Source: Bombyx mori (Eukaryota > Arthropoda > Insecta > Lepidoptera > Bombycidae). Taken from it: a stretch of 64,000 nt of DNA. The notes under the pieces are model-generated. The model searched no databases. It had not been told where the DNA came from and saw only the letters and a list, made by a program, of their open reading frames with translations. A program made the position numbers and the translations under genes. The stretch's first letter is position 1. Each line of letters begins with the position of its first letter. The stretch covers positions 1,054,001-1,118,000 of the forward strand of contig NC_085109.1 of assembly GCF_030269925.1 (NCBI RefSeq). The letters run 5' to 3'. Positions 10,024 through 21,477 of this stretch are shown one piece after another.

Positions 10024-10988
10024 AAAAACAGGTATATATATATAGCTCCGGTCCATGGACACTCAAAATAGCCGACCCCCGAACACCATACTAATAACTA
10101 CCAAAACATTCCCAAAACATCAGACGTCTCCATCAAGAGAATTTTCGTCGAAAATAAAAACGCATTACCACAGTACATACAAACAATACGTCAGCTCAAC
10201 GTACGTATGTATGCACGTTAGCTAATTGTGTTTTTTCCGGCATCCGTGTCAAAATAACGAATTGATTTTTCCGTTAAATAACGAACGTGAAGAATGGTTT
10301 TTGTTTTTAAATGAGTCGTCTATTATCAAAGGTGGCAATCTGTGCATTTGGACAAAAAAATGTTATTGATATGTCAATACAGATTGATTTGAATATAATC
10401 GTCTCCTTCAAAGAATACGGTACAAAACCTGCATTAAATAAAGGTTAATAGTTAACCTGTTATTTATCTAAGATGTCGTTCCGAAGAGTTTTGTGACTGC
10501 CAATGGAATACAAAGTCAATAATTCGTTTTTCTGATTTACCAATCATTGTCCAAAAGTCAGATTGCCGGCTTTGATAATAGTCGACTCAAATATCATTTT
10601 CATCAGTTAATGGAATGTCTATTGTTTTATTTATTGACTAGTGAGCGTGAAAAGTGGCGTTTTTCCTTGAGTTGTTATTCCAAAGGTAACAGTAAAGTTT
10701 GTAAGCGAGTCACTTTCTGTTCACGGAACCCTGTGGCTTTCTACAACAGAAAACTGCTCATCAATAACAAGAGCATCTGAAAAGTAGTCTTTATAACTCG
10801 TAATTAAATTATAAACAATAGCCGACTTAACCTAATAGGTGTATGGCTTTAATAAAGAATAAAAAAAAAATTACAAACAATCATTCAAACGTTATTTTCG
10901 TAAGACATTAATGTAGAATAGGGATGGCAGCGCATAAAATAAAACTTCCACTGTTCCAAAATCTTCTGTTATATAGATAACTGGTTTT
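10024..10988. other. Intergenic, no feature recognised
   Basis: About 960 bases, AT-rich. A 77-codon open frame on plus (10547-10780) has no recognisable domain and ordinary non-coding composition. Confidence 0.5.
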
Positions 10989-11190
10989 ACTGGTGGTAGG
11001 ACCTCTTGTGAGTCCGCACGGGTAGGTACCACCAGGCGTTTCGGTTTGTGACTATACTGAGACCTTAGAACTTATATCTCAAGGTGTGTGGCGCATTTAC
11101 GTTGTAGATGTCTATGGGCTCCAGTAACCACTTAACATCAGGTGGGCTGTGAGCTCGTCCACACACCTAAGCAATAAAAATAATAATAAT
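10989..11190 (+). mobile_element. Bm1 SINE with internal deletion
   Basis: The copy starts at 'actggtggtaggacctct' and ends with an 'ataataat' tail. About 50 bases of the body between 'gtaccacca' and 'ggcgtttcgg' are missing, so the 'tgccgtgaagcagtaatg' block is lost. Confidence 0.85.
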
Positions 11191-11203
11191 AATAATAATT
11201 TAA

Positions 11204-11689
11204 AAAATGATTACCACTTTTATTACGCCTTGCTCATTTTTTAACCATCTTTGCCATTATCCTTTTCTCTGTCCTTCTGTCTGTCATTCTCTTCTCTCTT
11301 TCTTTCCGTTTTCTCTCACTCACATCTTAACGCTCCGTTCCACACTCTTTTCACACGTTCCGTTCCTACATTAATGAAGTGTACAATAAATTCCAAACAA
11401 AAGACGTCATACGTGGCTAATCGCGAACTCTTCGTTTATTTCGATCCAAAATGACTTCACAATTAATTAATTTGCTTTAAAACGTAGTGTGAGGTAATTT
11501 CGAAAATAGCTGTCTGCCTCGCTTTTGGAGATTCACAGAGTTTTTATGTTTTGGAGTACATGTCTGGCGATCGTTTAAAATGCTAAGTAAGTCGTGTAAT
11601 TTCTTTTGAAGATCGTAGACAATACCTCTGGACGGGAGCACGAAAGTAAATATAATTATCTTAGTATTTCCTTCGAAGTAGAGTTCATT
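11204..11689. other. Intergenic, pyrimidine-rich part
   Basis: No gene is supported. Positions 11250-11340 are strongly CT-rich ('tctctgtccttctgtctgtc'), which makes a serine/phenylalanine-rich open frame of low complexity. Confidence 0.45.
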
Positions 11690-11945
11690 CATACTACCTA
11701 GAACTACAGTGCCCTTTCAGAGATCTTTTTTGACACGTACCATAGCCATAGCCGATATGGAATGAGATTCCCTCCACAGTCTCTCCCGAGCGCTTTGACA
11801 TGTCCTTCTTCAAACAAGGCTTGCAGAGTATATTCAATGGTAGACAGCTACTTGGCTCTGCCCCTGGTATTGCTGACTGCCATTAGCGACGGTAACAACA
11901 CACTATCAGGTGGGCCGTATGCTCGTCTGCGTAGTCTCGGAGAAC
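11690..11945 (+). mobile_element. BMC1/L1Bm-type LINE 3' fragment, plus, diverged
   Basis: The same repeat as at 33632-33922 in the other orientation: 'cgagcgctttgacatgtcct', 'cttcaaacaaggcttg', 'cttggctctgcccctgg', 'caggtgggccgtatgctcgt'. The tail is eroded. Confidence 0.68.
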
Positions 11946-12453
11946 AGTCGTCCTGTAAAATTAATTTTCTTTATTTACATAAAAGTAAATGCGGCAAACA
12001 GCCGAAAAGCATAGAGGCGCGAGGGGAGATCGTGAATTGTTCATCGTTTTAAGGAACCTTTTTTAAGATTGATAAAGGTCCCGGGAAAAATGGCCGAGTA
12101 CTCCCTTTGGTTATGACCTCAGTAAGGGCCGGATTCTCGGTGTCGTTTTAGGAACAAAAATCCCATTTTTCGGCTCAGCGGGACCAAAGCTCCACAAGAC
12201 CAGCGTTTTGGTAACACTATTTCGTTCAAATGCGAGTAGTGAATTGAGTCAAAGAATTTCGATCATATGTATTTCGTAACTACCGAGTTTCATTTTATAC
12301 GAACGATAATAGGCTACGATTGAAATAATATAATATGTTTACGTTTAAGTCGATGGTAGGACGCATTGTGATCCCTCAAGGAAGCCCTCCTGTTTTTTCT
12401 ATCTGAGCGAAACTTACAAATGTTCACTAATGAAGTGCAATAAGGAAATTTGC

Positions 12454-12570
12454 GGTAGGCAGCGGCTTGGCTCTGCCCCTGGCATTGCTGAAGTCCATGG
12501 GCGACGGTAACCACTCACCATCAGGTGGGCCGTATGCTCGTCTGCCTACAAGAGCAATAAAAAAAAAATA
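12454..12570 (+). mobile_element. BMC1/L1Bm-type LINE 3' tail
   Basis: A short, well-preserved tail: 'ggtaggcagcggcttggctc' through 'gtgggccgtatgctcgtctg' and a 'caataaaaaaaa' end. It is heavily 5' truncated. Confidence 0.72.
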
Positions 12571-12639
12571 TATTAAAAGGTTCATTTGTTTTGGTTTTGC
12601 TGGATGTCTGTTAGATGTGAAACATTGATATTATTTGTA

Positions 12640-13522
12640 TATCAATGATATACCCCGGTCTCCGGAGACCCATCTAGCGCTCTTCGCCGATGACACGGCT
12701 ATCTACTACTCGTGTAGGAAGATGTCGTTGCTGCATCGGCGACTCCAGATCGCAGTAGCCACCATGGGACTGTGGTTCCGGAAGTGGCGCATCGACATCA
12801 ACCCCACGAAAAGCACAGCGGTGCTCTTCAAAAGGGGTCGCCCTCCGAATACCACTTCGAGAATCCCACTCCCTAATAGGCGCGCAAACACCTCCGCCGC
12901 TAGCCCCATCACTCTCTTTGGCCAGGCCATACCGTGGGCCGCGCAGGTCAAATACCTAGGCGTCACCCTCGACAGAGGGATGACATTCCGTCCCCATGTT
13001 AAAACGGTACGCGACCGTGCCGCCTTCATATTAGGACGTCTCTACCCTATGCTTTGCAAGCGAAGCAAACTGTCCCTCCGTAATAAGGTAACTCTCTACA
13101 AAACTTGCATACGCCCCGTTATGACGTATGCAAGCGTAGTGTTCGCTCACGCAGCCCGCACCAACTTGAAGCCCCTTCAGGTTATTCAATCCCGATTCTG
13201 CAGGATAGCCGTCGGAGCACCATGGTTCCTGAGGAACGTGGATCTCTACGATGACCTGGAGCTCGACTCTGTCAGTAAGTATCTACAGTCGGCATCATTG
13301 CGCCATTTCGAGAAGGCGGCACGACATGAGAACCCTCTTGTCGTGGCCGCTGGAAACTACATACCCGATCCTGTAGACCGAATGGTAAACAGTCGACGTC
13401 GCCCAAAGCACGTCATTACGGATCCTCCCGATCCATTAACGGTGCTTTTAGGCACCACAAGCACCGGTCACCGTCCTCGGCGAACCCGTCGCTTGCGACG
13501 AAGGGCTCGACGAGCGAATTAA
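12640..13522 (+). pseudogene. LINE ORF2 C-terminal third (reverse transcriptase), truncated
   Basis: A continuous frame of about 294 codons beginning at 'YINDIPRSPE'. It holds the RT catalytic 'LALFADD' block (the second and third catalytic aspartates), 'WFRKWRIDINPTKS', 'KYLGVTLDRGMTFRPH', and an arginine-rich C-terminus ending in a TAA at 13520-13522. There is no genuine start codon; the frame simply begins where 5' truncation cut the element. It has no stops or frameshifts, so the insertion is fairly young. Endonuclease and RT palm block A are absent, so it cannot act alone. It is clearly related to residues 668-959 of the intact ORF2 at 25831-28710 but is not identical, so the two are different subfamilies. 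Confidence 0.85.
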
Positions 13523-13727
13523 CCCATAGACACAGCCCACTGAGTTTCTCGCCGGATCTTCTCAGTGGGTCGCGTTTCCGATCCGATGGTAGATTCTGCG
13601 AAGCACTGCTCTTGCTAGGGTCAATGTTAGCAACTCTCCGGTTTAAGCCCCGTGAGCTCACTTACACACGTTAGGGTGAAGCTGAAATAGCCTCTCAAGG
13701 CTATCAGCATAGGAAGGAAAAAAAAAA
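12640..13727 (+). mobile_element. 5'-truncated Jockey-type LINE with target duplication
   Basis: The insertion is flanked by a near-perfect direct repeat, 'attgatattatttgta' at 12624-12639 and the same with one extra T at 13728-13744. It begins inside the reverse transcriptase region, runs through the ORF2 stop, has a 3' UTR with 'cccactgagtttctcgccgg', and ends in A(10). It is the same family as the intact copy at 23893-28957. Confidence 0.85.
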
Positions 13728-13858
13728 ATTGATATTATTTTGTACAAATGTGTATAAAAAGATAGTTTACGGCGGGAAATTCATGTGGCATAATAAAAAA
13801 TAATATATTAATATTAAAAACAGTCGCTTGCGCATGGCGACGCGTCGCTACATCTTAC

Positions 13859-13898
13859 ACACTACTACTACTACTACTAATACTACTACTACTACACA
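13859..13898. repeat. (CTA)n microsatellite
   Basis: About 40 bases of CTA triplets with a single interruption ('aatact'). Confidence 0.9.
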
Positions 13899-14725
13899 TA
13901 GCGAGGTCACCGATCGGCATTACGAGCGCCCATAAATGTTTCACATCAATGAAGGATTGTCTTGAATCCGACACTGTCTTTTCACCCGGATAAAGACAAT
14001 TTCCTAACGGGTAAAAAATCTATTACGCAAGATTTCTCCAGCAATATTTTTCGTTTTGTGCTTCTAAGCTGTTTTTCCTTTTCGCTTCATTACTTTCAAC
14101 ATAAATTATATATTTCAATGGGAACATAATTGAACAGTCCCGGCGCGAAATGACTTTTCATCGTTTTAATATTGGGTTTTCACAGTTTAAATTGCGATTG
14201 CATTCATTCGTTCGGGATTTTATTAACAGTTTTTTTTTGGAACGGAGTTCCTTATCGCGCGTTGTGAAAGGGGGCTAGACGGAAAAAATTCTTACGAAAA
14301 GTTGTCACGACACTTTTTAGATCCGTCATTCTGACCAATCAACGTGTAGGCGCATATCGCGTGTCATTGCTCGTATCCGATTGGTCCGCGTAATCAGTAC
14401 AGTTTCTCGAGATAGCGTTTCAACAATAGTAATTTGGTTCATAGTATTGTTTTTTTCTTCTTCATAATGCCGTAATTTATTATTATAACTTTAAAAAAAA
14501 AATTACAATTCCTTCACTAATTAATCTAAAGGAACTTCGTTCCATCCGGGTGTCCCTTGACACCTCTGAAGTTTTTTTTTTTTCGATATAGCTCTTCAAA
14601 CTATTTAAGGCGCAGCTTTTCTCGATGCGAAGAACAATTCGATTAAATTTATAACAACTGTGAGCACTGGAGAGCACACGATCGTTCCTTACCTGGCCAA
14701 AGATTGGCAACGGAATAAATAATCT
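13899..14725. other. Intergenic, no feature recognised
   Basis: No gene or repeat is supported. Short A/T homopolymers lie at 14225, 14495 and 14572. Confidence 0.5.
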
Positions 14726-14941
14726 TCTATATATATAAAAATGAGTTGCTGTTCGTAAGTCTCGCTAAAACTCGAGAACGGCTGGATCGATTTGGCTAAT
14801 TTTGGTCTTGAATTATTTGTGTTAGTCCAGAGAAGATTTAAAAGGTAGATAAATATAAAAATTCCTTTTGTTTGTTTTATACAAAAGTTTAGTTCTTTTA
14901 TTTACCGATTGAGGCACTACGAAGTCTGCCGGGTCAGCTAG
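14726..14941 (+). mobile_element. Short non-autonomous Helitron
   Basis: A 216-bp segment starting TCTATATATATAAAAATGAG and ending GCCGGGTCAGCTAG before a T. The 3' end is the reverse complement of the start of the elements at 37126 and 40697. The interior 'gagaacggctggatcgattt' is Helitron-typical. The base before the start is T rather than A. Confidence 0.6.
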
Positions 14942-15140
14942 TATACTATAATATATTTTCCGAAAATCACAGTACTACAACTAATAGACCACAAAAGAAA
15001 CGAGATTACGAGAGACCATGAGTCCTTCAGCTTGAGGACAAATTTTCAAATTCACTGAAGTATTTCCTCGTATTCGTAAGACTGCTTCTCGTTTCGCATA
15101 TCTCGATACGTCATACCAACCGTAAAATTACGTTAGCTAA

Positions 15141-15277
15141 TTCATCATCATCATCAGCCTTTATCTGCCCACTGCTGGACATATGCCTTCCACAGAATGC
15201 GGTCCTCCGCCTTCCACATCCAACGGATGGGTACCAGGAGCGTGGGGCGTCCTTCAATCAGGTGGACCGACGACTTA
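15141..15277 (-). mobile_element. RTE-type LINE 3' tail, minus
   Basis: Reverse complement of the tail seen at 8766-8985: 'tcatcatcatcatcagcc' (the microsatellite-like end), 'cccactgctggacatatgcc', 'atgggtaccaggagcgtgg' and 'ggtggaccgacgac'. The fragment is short and 5' truncated. Confidence 0.7.
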
Positions 15278-15739
15278 GCTAAGTCATACATTCTACATAT
15301 TCCATTTTAAGAGCGTTCTATTATGATACCCTCTGGTTCCTAGCTTTGCTTCCATCATGACTTTTCCCGAATAGCATCAACACTCATGATCCTTTATTAG
15401 AGAGCAATCCCCCCTCCTATCCAGTCAGTCCTATTCCTAATTCCACACGACACGGTTTCTGTCGCTCTCGTCGTAATTTTGTACACTTCTATGTTATTTT
15501 TAAAATATTTTTTAAAAGATCTTTTCTCAATTCCGTATTTCCGTTCGAATTTTTTACTAAAATTAAAAAATATATATAATTTGGTAGTTTTAATAAAAAA
15601 AAACTTCTGAACGTTGAACACAACGCGTGCCAGTTAATCATTGTTGAAGGCGCTCATAGAAGATCCTTTTTGAGGCGTAATTTTTAAGTATTCAATTATT
15701 TATTTTCTAATGGCAGCTACTACCACAATTCGAACGCTC
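15278..15739. other. Intergenic, no feature recognised
   Basis: AT-rich. A 74-codon open frame on minus is lysine/phenylalanine-rich, as expected from A/T homopolymers. Confidence 0.45.
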
Positions 15740-15867
15740 TATCGGTAGGCAGCGGCTTGGCTCTGCCTCTGACATTGCTGAAGTACATGGGCGACAGCAA
15801 CCACTCACCATCAGGTGGGCCGTATGCTCGTCTGTCTACTAGGGCAAAAAAATAAATAAATAAAAAA
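15740..15867 (+). mobile_element. BMC1/L1Bm-type LINE 3' tail
   Basis: 'ggtaggcagcggcttggctc' through 'ggtgggccgtatgctcgtct', then a tail of 'aaataaataaataaa' repeats. It is 5' truncated to about 110 bases. Confidence 0.72.
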
Positions 15868-16411
15868 GCAATTGCAGAGGCAAGACCTTGCCTACCGATC
15901 TTAACATTAATACGCGAACTCTAAACATTACACGACGAATCCGCAATTAATAAAAAAATAGGGCTCATCGTAATTAAGTTGCATATCTGGGAGTAATTAA
16001 GTTCCGTCCATTAAGTCTTTCTCTATGCAAAAACGATCATTACACTAAGAAATAAGGCTCATGTCTCCCTTTTTAATACAATATATCCAACCTTATTGCT
16101 ATTAGAATACCAGGGTTACGGAAACCACCCGAATTACAAATTGCGGAAGGGTTTAATTAATTTAATTAAATGGAAGCCATTCGGATGTATACTTAGAGAA
16201 TTTGTCAAATTACAAACTATTATACAAGTTATCTACTTGTTAGAATTGGTCCACGACACAATAGAACATTTCATGTACATTGCTGTTCGGATTTAAAGAG
16301 AAACAACAATAAAATCTAGACTACGATTTTTTTTAAGTTAATTGTTGAAATACGCCGATGATTGAACGACTACTTATTTTTCGAAACACGATATATTTAT
16401 TAGAAGGGTTA
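15868..16411. other. Intergenic, no feature recognised
   Basis: No gene or repeat is supported here. A 66-codon open frame (16096-16296) has no recognisable content. Confidence 0.45.
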
Positions 16412-16514
16412 GCGTAAAAGTTAACTCAAATTTGTATGAAGTTGGAACGTTTGCCTACGTTTGCCGCTAGGGGCGCTGTTCCAATTGCATACTAATTTGA
16501 GTTAACTTTTACGC
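16412..16514. mobile_element. TA-flanked MITE with 27-bp inverted ends
   Basis: A 103-bp element flanked by TA on each side. Its ends are inverted repeats of 27 bases with one mismatch, beginning GCGTAAAAGTTAACTC. The 49-base centre contains 'ccgctaggggcgct'. TA duplication with long inverted ends fits a Tc1/mariner-type MITE. Confidence 0.72.
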
Positions 16515-17039
16515 TATCGAGAAAGTTAAAAAACTCGCACTAAGCACAAATATAAATATACCTGCAAACGCTAACAATGTTGCTTTGTTTGAAGTGTTCT
16601 TCGTGGAATGAGATCAGAGGTGGCTTAAATGTCAGCGTGAACCGATTCAGGAGGATTACACGGCTGTTTATAGTATCTATATTCATTGTAGTATAGATCA
16701 ATTCAAAACAAACTTGCCATTCAGGTTACGACAGGTTTCAGATTACAGCAGTAAGGATAATGACATTTTCAAAATAAGCTTCCATATACACACACAAGCT
16801 CCGAACATTAGGACCTATAAAATCCCTACCTAATATAATCCGTATAAAACCGACGATCCGATCTGATTTGAACACGCAACTATTTGATTTACATTATTTA
16901 TACATACCATCCTGATTTTGCTTGGCGAAAAGAGGCAGCTTCATATTTAAAGGTGGGTAGTGGCATTCACAGGTGATATCTATGGGTTCCGGTTACCATT
17001 TAAAGCGGAGAAAGGAGTGGATTATCGTGAGGTTGATCA
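16515..17039. other. Intergenic with Bm1 remnant
   Basis: No gene. A worn Bm1 trace lies at about 16945-17000 ('aaggtgggtag', 'tctatgggttccggttacca'). Confidence 0.4.
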
Positions 17040-17470
17040 CCAACCTGCCTACCGCTGGGTGTTCTCCGCAAACCTCATTTTAAGAAAGATATGTCATAGC
17101 GCAAACAGCGACGTGAGAAGATCTTTCCAAAGGCGGATGGTACGTGGCAGAAAAGATCCCTGGAAGCGAATTGTATATGAACGCAGTGATTTTAGGTAGT
17201 ATGAATGAAATTTGCCCAGGTGGCGAGTGGTACGATAGTCAAAACGAGATGATGGGATCCATTTTGGGATGGGATTTTAAACCATACCTCTTGGAACACA
17301 CGGTACAGAACACAGGAAGAACCGAAGTCTCTCCGTAGACCCAGAGGCCATAAACATTTCTTTTTAGTTTCAGAGAAGTGACCAAGCCATGGGAAGATAG
17401 TGGAAATGCACATGCATGGCGCTCGCATGAAAAAGGCTCTCAGACGCTGGATTTGGTGGGAGTCATTCAC
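17040..17470 (-). pseudogene. BMC1/L1Bm-type LINE RT C-terminus, minus, decayed
   Basis: The left half matches the common tail in reverse ('ctaccgctgggtgtt', 'atgtcatagcgca', 'ggatggtacgtggcag'). The right half, read on minus around 17345, gives 'PLGLRRDFGSSCVLYRVFQE'. That is the C-terminal block (LALRRDVASLCVFYR-like) of CR1/Jockey-group polymerases of this family. It is more diverged than the other copies, with frame breaks. Confidence 0.6.
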
Positions 17471-18314
17471 CATAAGAACAGTAACTATTGTATAAATACC
17501 ATTTTCCAGGAAATATTATACTAAATTCCCTTTTACTCCGTGAGTTACACCGAAATCTAACAAAATCTTCAATGTAACGCGTAATGTTCGTCACAATCGC
17601 CGAAAACACAATCCACTTGGTGCCGGTGTTTTCAAAACATTAAATGCGTATTTGGCCAAGGGCCGCTTTTAATTAATTGATACCAATCATCGGGCCGACA
17701 ATAGTTATTCGTTGCTTCGGCAATAAACTTACAAGTTAGTTTAGGATATTGAGCTACATAACTTGTTTTTGGAGGGGGAGATTTGCTGGGGCCCGAAAGC
17801 CTTTCGCGCTTCACTGGCACGGATGAGCGAGAATGGGCTTAACAAGAAAGGGGGCTGCTAACAAACGGCCCAGGCCGCTGCTTCGCGAGTACTCCACTAC
17901 CAGAACGGAACCACGATCAGTTGAAAAGACCTCGCAAAACCCTCAGCATGGTGATTCTAAGTGTCACATGTTCGGTGATCTGCACTTTTCCAACTGCTAG
18001 CGTTAGACCTAATAGCATCCAACAGCAATGAGAAGAACCAGCTGGATCTACGAGGACGTGTCAGGGACATGAGCGGTGACTGGTGCCATATCATTATTGC
18101 GAAGTAGCTTTTATATACATACGGAACTTTATTGGTTAAGAATAGAGGAAACAGGACACGGGCATACAATTTTCCTTACCAACAGGATTTATCTAAGATG
18201 AGAGAATAAAGGACCTATTTTTTTTCTTTCCGGCACACGCTGCTAACATGCCGAATGGGTACAGTTAATAGTGATCGAGTGTATGTACATCCAACCTAGG
18301 TTTATATCTTATAA
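17471..18314. other. Intergenic, no feature recognised
   Basis: No gene is supported. A 62-codon minus frame (17632-17820) is rich in K, P and S and was checked, but no domain or splice context was found. Confidence 0.4.
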
Positions 18315-18317
18315 CAC

Positions 18318-18371
18318 CATCTGTCCAGGAATGGCCTTCGGGCCACCAGTAATCTTTTATTTAAAAAAAAC
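18318..18371 (+). mobile_element. LINE 3'-terminal scrap
   Basis: 'aatggccttcgggccaccag' then 'taatcttttatttaaaaaaa' matches the last bases of the intact LINE at 28904-28957 ('ggcctttgggccaccagtaa'). Confidence 0.6.
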
Positions 18372-18671
18372 TTATAACTACTCATTGTAGGTACTCATTA
18401 TACTGACATAATACTCATCGTCTAAGCTAGGAGCACAGTTTATAATTGTAGTTCCTAGGTTAGAAATAGGCGCCATAATGGTATATATACGCCCTAACAC
18501 CATTAGCTACGCAAATTAGCTACCTTATTCTTTCAATGTACATGATTATTTTTGAAATGTCGCGGAAGACAATCGAGGCATAAAAGGGCATAATCGAGCC
18601 GCTTCCCATATGTGTCGTCGTAAAAGTTTATAACCACGTGTTAGCTATGTATCTCCTCCTCGTTGTGTTGT

Positions 18672-19135
18672 AAATTGTCAATGCTAAGGGTCGAGCCCAC
18701 TGAATTTCTCGTCGGTTCTTCTCAGTAGGTCGCGTTTCCGATCCGGTGGTAGATTCTGCGGTTAGCAATGTCGTCAGATTTAAGCCCCATGAGCTCACCT
18801 ACTTTTTAGGGTTACTCTGAAGTGACCTCCCAAGGTAGGTAGGAGAAAAAAAGCGGAGGGTCGTGACCTCTGTGGAATTTCGCGCGGAGTTCCAACGGAC
18901 TAAATCACGTCACGCCAATCTGTCCTCGGTGGCGTGGACCGCCTCACATACGGTGGTGTTCAATGCCCTACGGATTTAGTCTGACCAGCGTATGGCGGAC
19001 CTGCCCTTCGGTCTTTTGCCTTCCACCTTTCCAGTCTACAACAATTTTTCTGTTATCGCCACTCTTACGTGCTATGTGCCCAAAGAAGTCTAAGAATCTT
19101 CTGAGACATGCGGTGTGAAGTCTTGTATTAATTTG
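18672..19135 (-). mobile_element. RTE-type LINE 3' region, minus, split by another LINE
   Basis: Reverse-oriented LINE tail: 'gtcaatgctaagggtcg' (18678-18693) continues after the nested insertion as 'agggtcgtgacctctgtgg' (18857 on). This restores the terminal 'attgctgagg-tcgtgac' pattern seen at 43100. The rest ('gtgttcaatgccctacgg', 'gtctgaccagcgtatgg', 'tgctatgtgcccaaagaagt') is LINE C-terminal coding and 3' UTR text with no open frame left. Confidence 0.6.
18694..18856 (+). mobile_element. 5'-truncated Jockey-type LINE tail nested in RTE tail
   Basis: Only the 3' UTR is present: 'cccactgaatttctcgtcgg', 'tcgcgtttccgatccggtgg', 'taagccccatgagctcacct', then A(7). It is flanked by the direct repeat AGGGTCG (18687-18693 and 18857-18863). 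It inserted into the RTE tail that surrounds it. Confidence 0.75.
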
Positions 19136-19149
19136 TAATGCTATTGGTA

Positions 19150-19268
19150 TGTATGTCTGTGTATATCTTCAGGAAAATTGTTATTCGCCTGCGGGATTTG
19201 AGCCCTGGTATCACTCGGCGAGAATACACCGCGCGTCTTATCCTTTAAGCCACGGTCACTCAATCTTC
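19150..19268 (-). mobile_element. tRNA-derived SINE head, minus
   Basis: On minus: 'gtggcttaaaggataagacg' (box A-like), 'gctcaaatcccgcaggcg' (box B-like), then 'aataacaattttcctga'. This is the layout of the Bm1 head, but the sequence has diverged and there is no body, so it is a solitary head fragment. Confidence 0.55.
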
Positions 19269-19784
19269 ACTCTCAATTCAAGCAACCATTAATATAACGA
19301 AACGCTCATGTTTCAACGTAGCTCAATAAACAAACATAGTTAAACGTAAATAAATTAAACTGTAGTAAAACAAAGTGTTTTATTATTGCATTATATAATA
19401 TACCTATATGTGTGTCTGTGTGTGTGTTTTAATTTGTTTTTCGTCCTTGGTCCAGAAACAACAGGTTGGTCACGCCGAACTACATATATTACCGCTCATT
19501 GCTGTAACCTAAAAACGCGGATAACACTCGCCTATTATGTTTTTATTAATCCCTATGGTATAACTAAATTTAAATTGTAATTTGAGTAATTTGCTAATTT
19601 GCTTTTTTTTTGTCTTTTTCAAAACACTCTGTAAAAGTAGAGGAAATAAAAGCTAATTTTTTTGTTTCATAACTTGGTCTTTTGGAGCCTACTGGTACTG
19701 CGCTCGACTCTGCGCTTAACCAATGACCAGTATATAAAGTGTTTTATAAAATATTATATAGTTAGTGCGGTAAAAAATTTTGAA
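19269..19784. other. Intergenic, no feature recognised
   Basis: No gene is supported. A (TG)n-like run lies at 19410-19428. Confidence 0.45.
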
Positions 19785-19785
19785 G

Positions 19786-20258
19786 TCGTCGTGGCCTAAT
19801 GGATAAGACACTCAGTGCATTCGTATCGAGCGATGCGACCGTGCCGGTGTTCGCACCCCGCAGGCAGATACCGATTCTCCTAATGAAATAAGTACGGATA
19901 TATACTTGAAAAATGTTCACGAATAACTTCCACGATGAACGAGTAACATCGAGTAATAAAAATCGAACCCGCAGAAATTATAATTTGCGTAATTACTAGT
20001 GGTAGGACGTCTTGTGTGCCCACGAGGATAAGTAACACCACCACGTCTATTTCTGCCGTAAAGCAGAAGCGTGGCTTAAAGGCCAAATGGCTTAAAAGAT
20101 GGGGCAACCATTGTACTGCAGAAAAAATCTTAGAACTCATATCTCAAGGTGACATTTACGCTGTTGATGTCCGGACCATGTGATGGGCTCCGGTAACCAC
20201 TCAACGCCAGGTGACACATGAGCTCGTCCACCTTTCTAAACTATAAAAAAAAAATTTA
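19786..20258 (+). mobile_element. Bm1 SINE, full length but diverged
   Basis: The complete order is present: tRNA-like head ('gtcgtggcctaatggataag', 'ggtgttcgcaccccgcagg'), middle ('cgagtaacatcgagtaataa'), body and A tail (20246-20256). It has many substitutions and small insertions, so it is an old copy. Box B (GTTCGCACCCC) is altered. Confidence 0.85.
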
Positions 20259-20282
20259 ATGCTACTTCGCATAAAGATTATA

Positions 20283-20560
20283 TCAGAGGAAGAGTGAAAG
20301 TAACCCCGGTAATTAACAAATTAAAGAGCGGGCGGCTACCGTGGTATGGACATGTGAGGCGTAAAGAGAAGATACATGTGACTAGGAGATGTATGGAAAT
20401 GGTAGAGCAAGGTAGAGCCCTCTCTCGGCCGACCGAAGAAAACATGGCTGGAGTGAATGACGATATGAGAGAGAGAGAAGTGAGTGTTGAGATGACGGCT
20501 GATAGAAGAGAATAAAATAAAAAAATTAGCTATGTCTACCCCACATAGTGGGATAAGATG
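20283..20560 (+). pseudogene. RTE-type LINE C-terminal fragment
   Basis: The frame gives 'GRVKVTPVINKLKSGRLPWY' then 'GHVRRKEKIHVTRRCMEM', the WYGH(V)xR block and a decayed 'GRxRPxxxW' block. It is related to the copy at 4080-4470. A 3' tail with 'taccccacatagtgggataa' follows: 'ccccacatagtggg' is the end motif. Confidence 0.65.
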
Positions 20561-21477
20561 GAGAAAAAGAAGACTTCGCAACAACGATGCGGCGGCAGCT
20601 ACCGTCGAGGTCCCAGATACATCCACGTGGATCCACTCGATCCACCTCAGTACTGTTGGACGCAATTTTTTCTAACACTAGAAGTAACAAAAGCATATAT
20701 CACCTGAAATAAATATACCTGTATAGTTTTTTTCTGAGGGCTATTTCTAGTATCGGTGATGTGACCATCGGTGACCACTCACCGTCACGCCGGGTGTACG
20801 CTCGGCTAGTCATTTCACATAGGTCACATTCAGGATGGCAGGTCATCAAAATATATCCTGCCTAGATTGGTATCATTAAATCACTACCTTCGATATTAAC
20901 AATATTATGGTCACAACCAATATCACTATCTCGCTAACGGGAGTTACTTCACATCTTACAATGTTAATACATATAAAAACACACACAAAAAACAACATGA
21001 ACAAACAAAACAAGCAATTAATAATACGAAAATATGACCATGATATATTATGTAATAATATCCATGGAAATCCTACTTTGCTCCCCGGAAGCTATAACAT
21101 AAGCAATGCAATTACATCAACCCTTAAATACGAGCTATAAAAATAAATATATTATAATCGAGGGTCGGTCGTGTTGACAATGAGGCAATATCGCAATAGA
21201 ATAACGGAATAAGCATTTCATCGTGGTACAGCCGCATTGAATACGTGCTGAAAAATCAAGCCAAGAAATCGCGAATCAACAAAAATTTCCAATTCTGGCG
21301 TTGCATCAGACAAAACATTATCATAATCATTCACAATAAGTGTATATCGGGATATAGTGTAGTGTATATCGTGTATAGTTTATCGGGAGTGATTCTGGCA
21401 TCTAGACTTTGACTTCCAATTTTAGGATCGTGTGTCACTTCACGTACTCTAGTACGCTCCTAAGGAGCTGACAATCC
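20561..21477. other. Intergenic, mostly unrecognised
   Basis: No gene. A worn BMC1-type tail ('gtgaccactcaccgtcac') lies near 20775-20815. 'gtatatcgggatatagtgta' and 'gtgtatatcgtgtatag' at 21340-21378 form a short imperfect repeat. Confidence 0.4.

Noticed and set aside
13416..13661. 81-codon minus frame and the similar plus frame at 30367-30558
   Set aside because: Both are antisense readings of the same Jockey-type LINE C-terminus and 3' UTR.
13859..13898. CRISPR-like or direct-repeat array
   Set aside because: It is a plain CTA microsatellite; no spaced repeats with unique spacers exist in the window.
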